Shown: positions 10,885 through 23,480 of the stretch, in pieces
Layout: the number at the start of each line of letters is the position of its first letter
Position numbering within the stretch: the first letter of the stretch is position 1
Assembly: GCF_016545825.1 (NCBI RefSeq)
Contig: NC_052614.1
Span: forward strand, 25,252,559-25,316,558
Length of the DNA stretch: 64,000 nt
Source of the DNA: Eucalyptus grandis
Taxonomy: Eukaryota; Streptophyta; Magnoliopsida; Myrtales; Myrtaceae
Direction of reading: 5' to 3'
Made by a program: the position numbers and the translations under genes
Notes under the pieces: model-generated
Told to the model about the DNA's origin: nothing
Database searches by the model: none
Seen by the model: only the letters and a program-made list of their open reading frames with translations

Positions 10885-13800
10885 GAAAAGAAACTTTTGA
10901 TGGATGCTGGTGCAAAAGCGGGTTTTCTGACTGGACTTCGCGTCTACCTAGATGACCCAGCTAAAGTAAAGCGCTTGCTTCTTCTAGCTAAGTTTTCGGG
11001 TTGCTGTGATGGAAAGAAGATAGGGAAGACAGATGGATCTTCTCCTAGTTTGATGAACTTGTTGATGAGTGTTAAAGTTTTGCAGTAGGCAATTATAGAT
11101 TTGTTATTAGATATCATGGTAGAATGCTGCCAGCCCTCTGAGGGAAGTTGTGAGGGTGAGTCGTCTGATCCTAGCCTGAAGATCTCTCCAGATGGCAGTG
11201 GGGCTGCCAGCCCACTGGAATCAGACAGAGAAAATCGTGCAGCGGAGTGCACACAGGTTCAGTTGGATGAGAGACTAGACTCTGGTTTAGATGAAAGTAG
11301 TAATTTTTCTGCTGTAAGAAGCTCAGATATCAACGATTCTAACATCCGTGAAAATGCACCTACAGTGAAGCCTATTGATCCACCCGAATCATCTACAAGA
11401 GGTCAAGAAATTTTTTGTCTTAGATCCAAGGTACTGTTTTACTCTCTCTGAGACTTTGACTTTGCAGCATCATTACTTTGCATGTTGACAGCTTGAAACT
11501 TCGAATGCAGTCCAAGTGGCCAGAGCAGTCTGAGGAACTTCTAGGATTGATTGTCAACTCACTCAGAGCTTTAGATGGAGCAGTTCCACAAGGCTGTCCT
11601 GAGCCGAGGCGGCGGCCTCGATCAGCAGAAAGGATTGCCCTTGTATTGGATAAAGCTCCCCAGCATCTTCAGCGTGACCTGGTAGCGTTGGTACCCAAAT
11701 TGGTGGAGCATTCGGAGCATCCAATTGCCGCTCAGTTTCTTCTTGGAAGGCTTCAGAAACTAGATGATGAGGAGCCTGCTGAAGGAGTTCCTGTAAGATG
11801 TTTCGTGATATTCCCTGCTGTCTTTCCATTCTCCCTTCAAAGTGTTGGCTTGAATAGCAATTCTTTTGATGGTGATAAAAGTACTCTGGATGGTTATGTG
11901 TCAATCGAATTTTTAAGTTTTGCAGATTTGAACATGCCTTTTCATTTTTATCCTGACCTTGTGCATTTCTCTCAGCTTTTTGGCGCTCTAGGCCAGCTGG
12001 AGTGTGGCATTGGAGTTTGGGAACATCTTCTGGGTCAGACTTTGGAGTTTCTGCAAGATTCAAATGACGAGCCTCTCGCAGCTAACATAGATTTCGTCTT
12101 CAAAGCTGCATCCGAATGTCAACAACTCCCTCAAGCAGTAAGCACAAAGCAATTATCAATCTTAAACTGCATACCTTTCTTGTGAAACATATAACCCCAA
12201 TTTTTCTTTCCTGAACAATTAATATCCTTCCCTTTCTCATTACAGGTAAGGTCTGTTCGTGATAGGTTGAAATGTCTGGGAGCAGAGGTGTCCCCTTGTG
12301 TCCTAGACTTATTGAGTAAAACCATAAAAAGTCAAAGAGATCTAGCTGCAGCAATGCTTAGAGACATTGATTGTGATAAAGATTTTGGTGAAATTGACGC
12401 GACGATGCCTTATCGTCTCCTCGTATGTAGCGATAATGGACAGGACACTCAAAGGTTGCATGCAGTGGATGAGCAAGCCCTTTTCAGCGCCCGGCATTTT
12501 TCAGATATATATGTCCTGATCAAAATGCTATCGATTCCCCACCTTGCCGCTGAAGCTTCCCAAACATTTGAGAGGGCTGTGGCTAAAGGAGCCTTTGTGG
12601 CTCAAACAGTAGCAATCGTCCTGGACAGTAGAGTGGCTTGTTGATTGAATCTAAGCAGATTTACTGGTGAAAATATGCAGATTACAGATGGCGAAGGAGA
12701 GGCTAATCACCAGTTGAGAAATCAACAAGATGACTTCACTTCAGTTTTTGGACTTGCTGAGACATTGACCCTGTCTAGAGACCCTTGCGTCAAGGATTTT
12801 CTGAAGGTTCTGTATGCTATACTTTTCAAGGGGTATCCTGATGAATCTTGCCGACAAAGGATGCTTAAGAGACTGGTTGATCGTGCTATCAGCACTTCGG
12901 ATAACAGCCGTGATGTGGAATTGGATTTAGACATTTTGGTTTTACTGGTCTCTGAGGAGCAAGAGTTTATAAGACCAGTTTTGAGTATGAGGAGGGAGGC
13001 CACTGAACTTGCAAATGTGGATCGAGCAGCTCTTTGGCACCAAGTTTGTGGAAGAGAAGAAGAAATCACACGCTTGCGTGAAGAGAGGAAAGCTGAGATC
13101 TCCAATATGGTTAGAGAAAAAGCTGTGGTGTCACAGAAACTGGGTGAATCTGAGGTGATGAACAACCGTCTTAAGGTAGCTATTTTGTTTTAATTCTTGA
13201 CTTAGGTATGTGACTGCTTTAATGTGGTGTTGATTCTTTGTGGCAAGTTTTTGTTTGACACTTTCTGCAATTGGCAGTCTGAGATGAAGGCTGAGATGGA
13301 TTGTTTTGCACGAGAAAGGAAAGAATTATCAGAACAAGTCCGGGACATAGAGGACCAGCTTGAGTGGCTTCGCTCTGAGAGAGTGGAGGAAATTGCAAAG
13401 CTCTCTTCTGAGAAGAAGGCTCTTCAAGATCGTCTTCATGATGCAGAGTCGGAGATTTTGCAGCTGAAGACTCGTCATAGTGAAGAATTGGAGGTTGTCT
13501 TTCACTGCTTCTGTCGCTTTATTTATCCTTAATCAAGTTCTTTTGCTTTCTTTTCATGTCAACTTGTGCATTTCTAAACATTGCATTTCCCATGTGAGGG
13601 AGTAAGGATTTGGCTTAGTGATGGCTTCTCTTACTAAGTCTCAAGAGGTCTTGGTTTTGGTTTATATGTGTTGCCTACATCTCTCCAAGAAGGGAAAATA
13701 TTATCTATTGGCTAGTGTTTTTCAGAAGATTGCATGGGAAATTGCTTTGGATGACCAGGGTGGAGTTGGATGAATTGGATTTATCTCCTTTTTCCTGCCT

Positions 13801-14562
13801 TAGGAAATATGCTAATTGATGTCTTTTCAACCAAAATATGTGAATGGAACAGAAAGTGGCAGAGGAAAAGGACCCCCTTGCTGAAAGGCTGAAGAGTGCG
13901 GAAGCTGGGAGGAAAAGATCTGATGAAGAGCCGAAGCGGTACGAGATGGAAAATGTGACTGGAGAACAGATTCGGCAGTCCCTTGAGGACGAGATTAGAA
14001 GATTGAGACAAACAGTGGGACAAACTGAAGGAGAAAAGCGGAAAAAAGATGAGCGGATTGCTGAATATGAAGAACGTATTCATGGTATGCAAGCACGATT
14101 GGAAGCCTACCAGGTTTGTGCCAACAACTCATTCAAGCATATGCTTTAGTATTAATTTGGGTTGTCCTGCTTTCTCTTTGTTGCTTAGATTTCACCTCCT
14201 CTTTGCAGGAATATATCCAATCACTCGATACTCAACTCCGGGAAGAAATGTCTAGGCATGCTCCTCTGTACGGTGCTGGTCTGGATGCACTTTCAATGAC
14301 AGAGTTGGAGACGATCTCGCGCATTCATGAAGAAGGGCTTAGGCAGATCCACGCCATTCAGCAACTACGTAAGGGCAGCCATCTTAGTTGTCCTATTGTG
14401 AGTCCCCACATGCTACCGCCGCACAATCAGGGGTTGTATCCGAACGCGCCCCCTCAAGTGGCGGTGGGGCTTCCCCCTTCCGTCATGCCCAATGGTATAG
14501 GGATGCACCACAGCAACAGGCACGTCAACGGTGCGATGAGTCCCTGGTTCAATCACAAGTAG
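10885..14562 (+). pseudogene. TRAF-like/MATH coiled-coil protein, copy B (no N-terminus, two nonsense codons)
   Basis: Exon blocks are 10885-11430, 11511-11792, 11976-12137, 12246-13175, 13278-13493, 13853-14113 and 14209-14562. All have GT-AG borders and stay in frame with each other. The copy starts mid-exon at KETFDGCW-like sequence fused to GT47-derived DNA, so the MATH part is absent. Two in-frame stops break it: TAG at 11086-11088 (CAG in copy A) and TGA at 12642-12644 (AGA in copy A). Otherwise the linker, helical domain, coiled coil and Pro-rich tail are complete, and this copy is the best guide to the intact frame. With so few lesions it probably decayed more recently than copy A. 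Confidence 0.75.
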
Positions 14563-16500
14563 AGAGCCCTGGAGTCATTGCGGGATGCCCTACCCTATCC
14601 ACCTGGGATCTGTTTTTGCATTGAAAGTGGAGGGATGATGATTTTCTGAGAGTGGAATTTATTTTGCATTTTGACTGGCGGGACTGTTGGGATGAGTTGC
14701 TGGTGAAAGGGCTGTTGTGACTGATAGATAGCTGGACGGAGAAGGGGGATTAGATTTGGTATCTAGTCCTGTGGGACTGAAAGTTAAAATGCCATGCCTG
14801 CTTTTTTTAAATATTTCTTCATATGATCAATTATAGGTTCCGACAAATTTTGCAAAAGTGTCTCATATTCTCCCTCTCTCTCTCTCTCTCTCTCTCTTTG
14901 AAGGAGAAGAAGTGATTTGTGGAGCAGATACTCAGTTTCTCAAGACTGTCAGCTGTTAACCTTGATAAGAGTCTGAACTTTTCTTTCTTATAAATACTAA
15001 TGCTTTCGAGGTGTTTAGCACGGGTGACACCACACGACTCGAGCATCGCTCAAAACTATCGAAGTGGCTTATTAGAAGCTAACGCCGGCTTATTTAGACA
15101 AACATGGATCAGAAATTGATATGAACCATGGTAACAAGAATTGCTGGTCTGCTTCCAGAAACGATGGGCCAAAAAAAGAGATTCAAGAGAGGTGCCCCGG
15201 TTGAGTTGAGGCCGCAACTGCTGGGCCTTGAATAATACATGGGCCTTTTAACGAATTTACTATAGAAATCCCAAAATGTCAAATCAGATTAGAAAAAACG
15301 TGTGGATCATGCTGAAATCTGAGGAAAATAGCTGCTTATGGTTTAGGCCTCAGAATCCAGATTAGGTATTGATGATTGCAAAAAGTCCACTGTGGAAGAA
15401 CGAGTCAGGTGAGCTGGACAATGACGTGCCACGTCACGGTTCTTGCCTCATCCATTATTATCACGTCGGGTACAAGGCAAGAAACTTTGTCACACACTTT
15501 TTCTAACTGGATAATACCCGCTTGTGTGTGGTAACTAAGCAATTGAAAATTTCAGACCCCACCTAATCTATCCATAAGCATCATCATCATCATCTTCAAC
15601 TCTTCTCATCTTGAAATTCATACAACACGAAAGACAGTAGAGAACTTGACTAGCAACTTTACACAGAGCTCCCATTCACATGATTTGCCCCCGAAGTATT
15701 CGGCCGTTGACAATGTCGACTCTTGAGATGCACAATTGTCGTTGATTGGAAAAATTATCTAAAAAATCATAAATCTATTATATACTTGTCAGTTCGATTC
15801 TAACCTTTTCAATTATACCAATTTAATTATAAATATTTTCACGAATTGTTAATATTGTCATTCTAGGCAATATTGGTCGAAAATTGCTATTGTAGAAACC
15901 AGCCATCATACGTGGTAAATTGGCATGAGTAAATTTTTATTTTATTTTATTTTGAAATTTTCCTCTTCTTGACCGATGAAGAAGAAATGAAAAAATGAAA
16001 AAATTATTCATATTAGTGCAAGTGCCACATAGAATGACCTTAGTGAGTTCTAGTCAAAATTGATCAAAATGACTAAATTGATAAACCGTCTAAATGTTTA
16101 TGACTAAATTAGTACAATTGAATAAATTAAAATTGAATTATCTTCCGAATATAGCTTTATGACTTTTCAAACAATTAAGCCGTAGTTCATTCTCGTTGGA
16201 GCAACATGAATTGCTTTTACAATAGAGCTAAGATATCATATGCTAATTACCCTCCATTTGATTTAACTTTCTCAAGAGACTTTGTGGAGAAAATTACATT
16301 GCGATGCTCACAATCTATGAAATTAAATCGAATCATTCGTTCTCTCCGAAATAACACATCATGTGACAATTATAGCCTGATCTCATGCGTCTTTCATCGA
16401 GTCAAGTACTCGGAAAGATCCTAATCTCTCTCATCCATTGAACTGCAAATTTTTCCTTCGGACATGTTGGACGTTGACCTTATCAAGCTCGTGAAAAGAC
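14563..16500. repeat. Shared downstream flank, unit of copy B (first part)
   Basis: Matches the flanks of copies A'2 and C: CT run near 14875, the palindrome at 15422-15436, the CATCATCAT run near 15578 and AT-rich DNA. The match breaks at about 16500, where the LINE is inserted, and resumes at about 22390. Confidence 0.7.
15422..15436. promoter_or_regulatory. Palindromic bZIP/G-box-like site, unit B
   Basis: The same 15 bases as at 8412-8426, kept while the surrounding flank has diverged by substitutions and small gaps. Confidence 0.45.
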
Positions 16501-16545
16501 TTCTTTTTTTTTTTTTATCGAGAAAGACGACATACTATTGATTAC

Positions 16546-18270
16546 TTAGCCACTGTTTGAGACAATTACATCTAGAGCATCAGTGCATAATAAGTCTAGA
16601 AAAACAGGCGGGGGGTAAAACAACCAATTGGGGGGAAGGGTATTACACCGGCAGGCCTTTGCAAGCCAATCAGCGGGCCGGTTTGTTGTTCGACCACAGT
16701 GGGCCAGAGATATGTCACTGAAGGTCTGTAGTTTCGCTCGAGCCCGGTCTAGGAGAGGTTGGAGTCGCCAGTTCACTTCCGTCGTATCTGAAAGTCCTTG
16801 CATGAGTGAAATGCAGTCGGTTTGTACTTGCAGAGAGAGTTCCACACGGTTTGCAAGTAGATCTAGGGTTTCAAGTAGAGCCAAAGCTTTTGCCTGTTCC
16901 GTCGAAGTCGCCTCCACCACTTTCGCGAAGCCATCCACCATACATCCTCGGTGATCCCTACAGATGCACACAACAGCAGCTCTGTTTTGTGATTTTCCTC
17001 CGGTCTCTGTTTCTGCGGCGTTGGGCTCGACGAAGGAGGCGTCAATGTTTACTTTCAGCATATGAGGGGGCGGTGGTAGCCATCGATTAGGTTTGGTTGT
17101 GAGCTTCCTTTGTTTCTCTTGTTGTTGGGTCACGGAATTGAAAGTGTCGTGGAGGGTTTGCGCCTGAACAACAACTTGTTGCGGGTGCAGGGGACGCCTC
17201 TCGAAGAGAAACTGATTTCACCCCTTCCAGATGCTCCAGAGGACAGCCGCTACCTGTTCGAACTTCTTTGCATGGTGAGGGTTGGTTTTAAGTTTAACGA
17301 GCCAATCATCAAGGCGAGTTAACCCATATCTTGATATCTTGATCTGCAGAGGTGCGGAACTCCAAATCAGGGTTGTCCATGGACAAAGTAGAAGAAGATG
17401 TTCAATGGTTTCAGCCTCTTTGTTGCAGATGGGGCAGATGGGATCGGGTACGATCTTTCTTCGATATAAGTTTTCCTGTGTAGGAAGAGCATTATGAGAA
17501 GCTTGCCAGAGAAAAAATCTGATTTTTGGGAGGGTTTTTACTTGCCAAATTTGTTTCCATAGATCTGGATTAATGTGATGCGATGAGGTTGCTGTTTGGC
17601 CTATACTTGCTGGATGTTCTCTGACTGTGTGATAGCCACTTCTCACTGAATAGATACCAGAGTTGCTGTGCATCCAGACTAGTTTGTCTTTTGAATCTAG
17701 CCTTCCAATAGGTATAGCAAATATTTCCTTAGCGATTTTGTCATCAAACATCGACTCCACCAGCTGGGTATTCCATTTACTATTTCCAGGTTCAATTAGA
17801 GCTGACACGTGTTCTGGTTCGTTTTTTGCTGCCAGGCCTCCAATTGGACCACTTGTTATCCATTTATCTGTTCTAATAGATAGATTTTTGCCGTTCCCAA
17901 CTAAGTACATAATATGTGGCCTGATAGAATCCCCACCCCGAGTTATACTTTGCCAACCCCATGAAGGTCGGGATCCGTGTCCAGCTTTCCAGAAGTCTCC
18001 ATGAGGGTAATAGAGGCCTTTCATCACTCTGCTCAATAAGGACTGAGAATTTTGTGAGATGCGCCACGCTTGTTTGCCCAACATAGCTGTGTTGAAACCG
18101 AAAGCGATTAGGTCTTTAAAACCTAGGCCTCCCTCCTTCTTTCTGAGTTTCAAAGCTTCCCAACTCTTCCAGTGAATTCCAGCATTTTTACTGTTTGTTT
18201 TCCACCAAAAGCTTGCAATCCTCCTCTCAATAGCTTTGCATATAGAAACAGGGATCTTGAATATGGCCAT
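16546..18270 (-). pseudogene. LINE ORF2 3' part: zf-RVT-like region and RNase H domain
   Basis: One reading frame spans 18270 to 16546, with a single TGA at 17218-17220. The first part has the plant LINE signature ERRIASFWW, KEGGLGF, and a Cys/His cluster (PICPICNKEAETIEHLL) typical of zf-RVT. After the stop comes an RNase H-like domain: VNIDASFV supplies the first acid, QTDCISL is the middle acidic region, and NRPADWLAKAC is the C-terminal part. The domain would degrade the RNA of the RNA/DNA hybrid during reverse transcription. The nonsense codon separates it from the rest of ORF2. Confidence 0.8.
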
Positions 18271-18412
18271 GGCATATTGAGGAATGGTCTATACAACTAA
18301 TTTTATCAAAATTTCCTTCCCTGCTTTTGATAACAAAATGTTCCTTCCAGCTTTCTAACTTTCTATTTATCCTTGCAAGTATCCACACAAACATGTCTTT
18401 TTTTTAGCAACC

Positions 18413-20038
18413 CTAGTCCGTCGGGATCTTTAAATATTTCCCTGTTTTTTCAATTTCTGGAACTCTTAGTTCATTGGCCATATTTCGCCTCAAGGTTGTT
18501 GGACAGCAGCATTTGCTGAAGTATATACCATATTTGTTTAGATTGATAGCCTGGCCAGAAGCATAACAATATTCATGTAGAATGGTTGCCAAGTTTTGAC
18601 ACTCTAGGATTGAACCATGGAGGAAGAAAATTGAGTCATCCGCAAAGAGTAAATGCGAGAGGGTGGGACATCTATTATTCAGCTTAATTCCTCTAATAGT
18701 GCCATCTTCAACTGCTTTGCCCATCATATAGGATAGAACATTGGCTACTAATATGAATAGAAATGGGGAGAGAGGATCACCTTGTCGAATTCCACGTGTA
18801 GGCTTGAAAGATGGTAGAGATTCCCCATTAAAATTCACACTGAAAGTAACGGTTGAGACACATTGCATCACCCATTGAACCCACTGTGCGCAGAAGCCCA
18901 TTTTGGTTAGGCATGCACTAAGAAAATCCCATTCTATCATGTTGTACACCTTCTGCATATTTAGCTTTAAGAGCGCTTGAAACTTCTTTTTTCTCTCCCG
19001 GGTTTGTAATCTGTGAAGAACTTCCTGTACCAGCAATATATTATCTTGTATCAGCCTTCCCTCCACAAATGCACTCTGCTCTTCTGCTATTAGAGTTGGT
19101 AGCAGGGGTTTTAATCTGTTTGTCAGCACTTTTGAAATAATTTTGTAAAAGAAATTACACAGACTAATGGGGCGAAACTATTTAAGCTTTTCTAGATTTG
19201 GAACTTTGGGAATAAGGGTAATAAGCGTGCTGTTCATAGCTGGATTGAGATAGCCCGTGTTGAAAAAACCTTGTATCTCTGTATAAATATCCTGAGAAAT
19301 GTCTGGCCAGTGAGTTTTGAAAAAGAGACCGTGCATACCATCCGAACCTGGGGCTTTATGGGCTCCTAATTGTTGCATAGCTTGCGTGATCTCTTCCATA
19401 GAAACAGGTGCTACTAGTCGTTGGTTCATTCCCGCATCCACCGAGGCTGGTATTTGTTGTAGGAGGGGCTGAAAATTGCGTGGCCCTGCTGATTCGTACA
19501 ACCTTTTGAAATATGTGTTTGTCATCTCTTTCAGTTGTCGTTCGTTGCGCACCCATTCGTCTTCTGAATTTTTCAGCAGAGCAATATGATTTTTGGTTCT
19601 TCTTTGAATGGTTGTAGCATGGAAGAATTTGGTGTTTTTATCTCCCCAAGCTAACCACTTAATTCTGGAACGCATTCCCCAGTACATTTCTTCTTGTCGC
19701 CACAACTGTTCAATTTCTTTTGTTAGTTCCTTGGCTGCCTTGCTTTCTTGAGGAACCCCTGTACCATTCATTAATTTTTGTAGTTCACTATTCAGCCAAG
19801 TGAGCCTCTTCTTTGCATTGGTAAATTTTCCTTGGCTCCATTTTACCAACTTTTTTGCCACATTCTGCAGTTTCTCAACCACATTGAACTGATGGGAGTC
19901 AGGATCAGCCCAGGTGTCCCTGACAAGGCTCTTACATTCCTCCTCCTCTGCCCAAAAGGCTTCATACTTAAAGTGCTTCATCTTCCTTTTTTTTTGGTGG
20001 ACAAGTAGATAGAAGAATTGGAGTGTGATCAGAGCCAA
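18413..20038 (-). pseudogene. LINE ORF2 reverse transcriptase region
   Basis: The frame from 20038 to 18413 holds the linker (WLAWGDKNTKFFHA), the RT entry region (GSDGMHGLFFKTHW; LITLIPKV), a TAG near 19178, then RT blocks AFVEGRLIQDNILL, RGIRQGDPLSPFLF and LLFADDSIFF. The FADD box is intact. The block that normally reads L-D-x-x-K-A-[FY]-D is LNMQKVYN here: both acidic positions are Asn, so the first catalytic aspartate is gone. The frame differs from the downstream zf-RVT/RNase H part, so at least one frameshift lies between 18413 and 18270. Confidence 0.8.
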
Positions 20039-20122
20039 TTGCTAGTATGGCTATACATTCTGCCATGGGATATTTAATTCGCCAATCTGAGTTGCATAAT
20101 ACTCTGTCAAGACGTTCCTTGA

Positions 20123-20678
20123 TCAGAGTTTCTCCTTGTCTCTTGTTTGTCTAGGTGTATGCACAGCCCTTACATTCCATATCCAGCAAAGAACAGTGGT
20201 TGAGGAAATCCCTGAAAGCTGCAATCCGGTAATTTTCAACTCTTTTCTTGCCCACTTTTTCCCATTGATATAGAATTTCGTTGAAGTCCCCCATGCACAA
20301 CCATGGCAGATGATATAGATTACTCTCTCTATTAATGTGCTCCCATAACAGTATTCGCTCCTTAAATTCATTCGGCGCATGTATAAATGAGATGTGCATG
20401 CGCTGGTTGCTAGTTGGCATATGGCATTGGGTAAAATCTATGATTAGGATTACCTCATCGTCCCAAAATATTGCTAAACCCCCTGCTATCCCCTCTGGAT
20501 TTACTATAAAACAATGCTGAAAGCGGAGTCTCCGCCTCAAATTTAACACCTTGTGCTCTCGATTTTTAGTTTCCATAATAAAGATAATATTGGGCATTTC
20601 TTGGGTCGTTAAGACCCTTAACGCTTGAATTGTCAAGGGGGTGTCCAGCCCTTGACAGTTCCAGCTCAGTATCTTCAT
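20123..20678 (-). pseudogene. LINE ORF2 endonuclease domain
   Basis: The start MKILSWNCQGL is the usual N-terminus of the exonuclease-endonuclease-phosphatase domain of plant LINEs. The active-site Glu follows in IMETKN, and GDFNEIL is further on. The domain nicks target DNA to prime reverse transcription. The frame ends at about 20151, and an overlapping frame continues to 20123, so a frameshift separates it from the RT part. Confidence 0.8.
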
Positions 20679-21057
20679 GGATGAGTTGGTGGCTTATTAG
20701 GGCTAGCCACCAGAGCCCACTGAGTAGACTTTTTTGCCACACGAATAGGAGTTTCAACCAGCGGAGTAGTGTCGACCATTACTGATTTTGATGATTGAGC
20801 ACCATAGGGACATAATCTTTTTCCTTTTTTTTGAAGAGGACAGCTTAGTACTTCTTGCTTTCTCCCTTGTTGGGCTTTTTTCCTCAACTATCTTCTCCAC
20901 CATTTCTGCTTCGGCTTCTTTTAACTGTTCCTGATATATCACCATGATAGATTCATCATTGAGGCAGCTACTTCCTCGCTTCTAGGGGCCCTTCTCTGCA
21001 AATAGTACTAATTCTTGTGAAGAGATAGTATGGTGATATTCCTGTAAGTTGGAGTTT

Positions 21058-21975
21058 TCAGCATTGCTCAAATCGCCAAGTTGTTGGGTTTGCTTTGCAT
21101 TGCGTTACGATCTTTGTTCGGTTCGGGGTTGGCTGAATGGGAGTCTCAGGCACACTTTCCTCCTCCTCTGGCTGTATTTCTTGCTTGCCATAGAAGATTT
21201 TGCCATATGGACTCAGCTCACGTGCCTCTGCGCGAAGCCAGTGTCCAAACCTACCTGGTAAATTCTTTGCTAACCCTGTCTCCTCATATGGAATTTCTTG
21301 ACAGTTGGTTGCATAGTGCCTGATCTTCCCACATGAATAACAATAATTCGAGAGCCTTTCGTACTTAAACTCAACCCACAGTCTTTTGCTATCAAAATTC
21401 ACAAGTACACCTGTTTTGAGAGGGGTTTCCAGATTCAACTTTACTCTAGCCCTGCCAACTTTGTAATTGCTATTCCCTTTAGCTACTAATTTGACATCTA
21501 CTACATCTCCAATTTTAGATGCGATTTCCCTGACTATTGCATCTGTTACTCTCCCGACGGGTAGGCCAAATAAGTTTACCCAGAAATCACACTTGTTAAA
21601 ATCGTAGCAAATGTCAGGGGTGTCGGGATCACATTGCTTTAAGACTAGTAGACTATGCCCAAAAGACCACGGCCCTGAGTCAAACACTCACTGCTTTTCA
21701 TCCTCTAATTGAAACGAGAATTGGAAATAACCAGGTTCAATAACAGCACAAGTGAACGTTTCATTTCGCCAGGCTTTTTGCATTGTGCCCATAAAAGCAT
21801 TGAAGTTGATGTTGGTCTTATTTAAAAACTTCCTAAACAGAGTTTTTCGGCAAGTCTGCAAGTTTTGCTTAGGAACATCACCTGTAATCTCTACAGCATC
21901 TTCATATGACCAAAGATTGCCCGAACTCTTACAAAGGGCGACCACTTGCCTTTCTTCTTCATACTGATTGGCCAT
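21058..21975 (-). pseudogene. LINE ORF1 (DUF4283-like, CCHC zinc knuckle)
   Basis: Starts at 21975 with MANQYEEERQVVAL and stays in one frame through a TGA at 21688-21690, just before VFDSGPWSFG, a motif shared by plant LINE ORF1 and DUF4283 proteins. The knuckle CYSCGKIRHYATNC fits C-x2-C-x4-H-x4-C. The product would coat the element RNA. The nonsense codon splits it about 95 residues in. Confidence 0.75.
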
Positions 21976-22389
21976 CTCGTGATTACAGGAGCAGGATCAA
22001 GCTAGGGTTTCAGAGCTGACCTGATGGAATAGCGAAGCCACCAAGGACAGGGCGGTGAATCCTTTGCGATTGAAGGGAGTTCTGGATCTACCAATGGAGA
22101 GAACTAGAAATTTGCACCAGCTAGTAGATGAAATTTGCCTGAAGATTGAGATGGAGCGCGTGGAATAAAGCTAAGATGAGATGAGGGAGGGTTTTGGTGT
22201 AGATGGAAGAGGAATGATGTTAGGGTTTTTCTACCCATACTCTTATAAACACGATTTTGTGGGACTGGGAAGTATGAAGGTGGAATGCGGTAGTGATGAG
22301 TAGCAGGGAGTTGATTTAGAACTGGGAAAACCTACTCGTAAGGTAGGAGGAGACTACTCAGGCGGTAGAGAGAATTCTCCATTGCAGAG

Positions 22390-23480
22390 AGGAGCTTACT
22401 CTTACGACATCATTGTCCGATTTCTCCTAGTTGCCCTTTTCAACATTGAAGATAATTTCGGCCGCTCGGTGCTCGGGAGATTGTATTTTGTGGGTTAATG
22501 CCGTTTGATTATTATACCAGACTTTGACATTTTTAAATTAGTTTTTTTTTTTTTAAAATTATTTAAATTAAATTTGTATAAAAATACTTTTAGAAAAAGC
22601 CACATCATCGCCACGTTGGCATTTTTCATTAGTCAGATTGGACGGAATTAATGAAAGAACTCGATTGAACTAATTTGATAAATTTTAGTACTTGGCTGTA
22701 CTTTTTATAAATTTTAGGACTCAATTGTACTTTTGTGACCAATTTTAGGATTTTTAGTAAACCTATCCCTTAAATTTATTAGGGAAAATGACACAAATGA
22801 TTCCTAAGTTTTGGACTAAATTTTGTTAATTCGTTCAATATGATCCATCAACGATTGGCAAATAATTAATATAGCCCATAAATTACATAAAATTGTTAAA
22901 TATTGTTATTTCCGTTAATTCAAGTTAATAAAATATGTTGATATGGCTCGGATTAAAAAAAAAAAAAAACTACACCTAAACTACCCACGTAAAATATTTA
23001 CCTGAAATCAAGATATAATAATCCACGTCACCAAATAAAGATGGGTATATCAACGCTATAATTTTATTTCTCTTTTTTTAAAGTAGATGGATACAAGGAT
23101 AGACATATTAACTCATCTTCATAATAATCCATTCCATCTAGTGAAGTCCGGTTTGTCATTTGAGTAAGATGAAGGAAAACATCCAACATTTATGAATAGT
23201 TCATAAACAACATTGAACAAATTAAGCATTTAAGAACAATATTGCACATTAAATTAACGTTCAAAAATTCTCATCCCAATTCATTAATACCTGTATTTGA
23301 AAGATTTGCATTGGGATATGCCGTAAGGAAGTTACGTTCAGCATGACCAGTTTCTTGAAATTCCTAATCGCGTGTCTAGTCGGCATGATCCGACGTTGCA
23401 ATCAAAGGGTAGATTCGATGAATGTGGCCGAAGGCATAAGAAATCAGGATTTGTCCATTTCGAAAAAAATCTGGCATGAG
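22390..23480. repeat. Shared downstream flank, unit of copy B (second part)
   Basis: Continues the flank interrupted by the LINE. It matches about 28540-29590 after copy C, including TGTCCGATTTCTYCTAGTTG, GATATAATAATYCACGTCA and the GAATGTGGCCGAAG stretch. No gene seen. The match ends near 23480. Confidence 0.65.

Larger units (their letters stand above)
16501..22389 (-). mobile_element. L1-type LINE retrotransposon, near full length, inactivated
   Basis: The element reads right to left. It has a 5' leader (about 22389-21976), ORF1 with a DUF4283-like region and a CCHC knuckle, ORF2 with endonuclease, reverse transcriptase, a zf-RVT-like region and an RNase H domain, then a T run at 16502-16516 that is its poly(A) tail. 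The flank of copy C (28500-28550: GTGAAAAGACC then TAATCTTACGAT) is the matching empty site, so the insertion came after the duplication that made units B and C. I see no target duplication longer than about 4 bases. Stops and frame changes in both ORFs make it non-autonomous. Confidence 0.85.
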
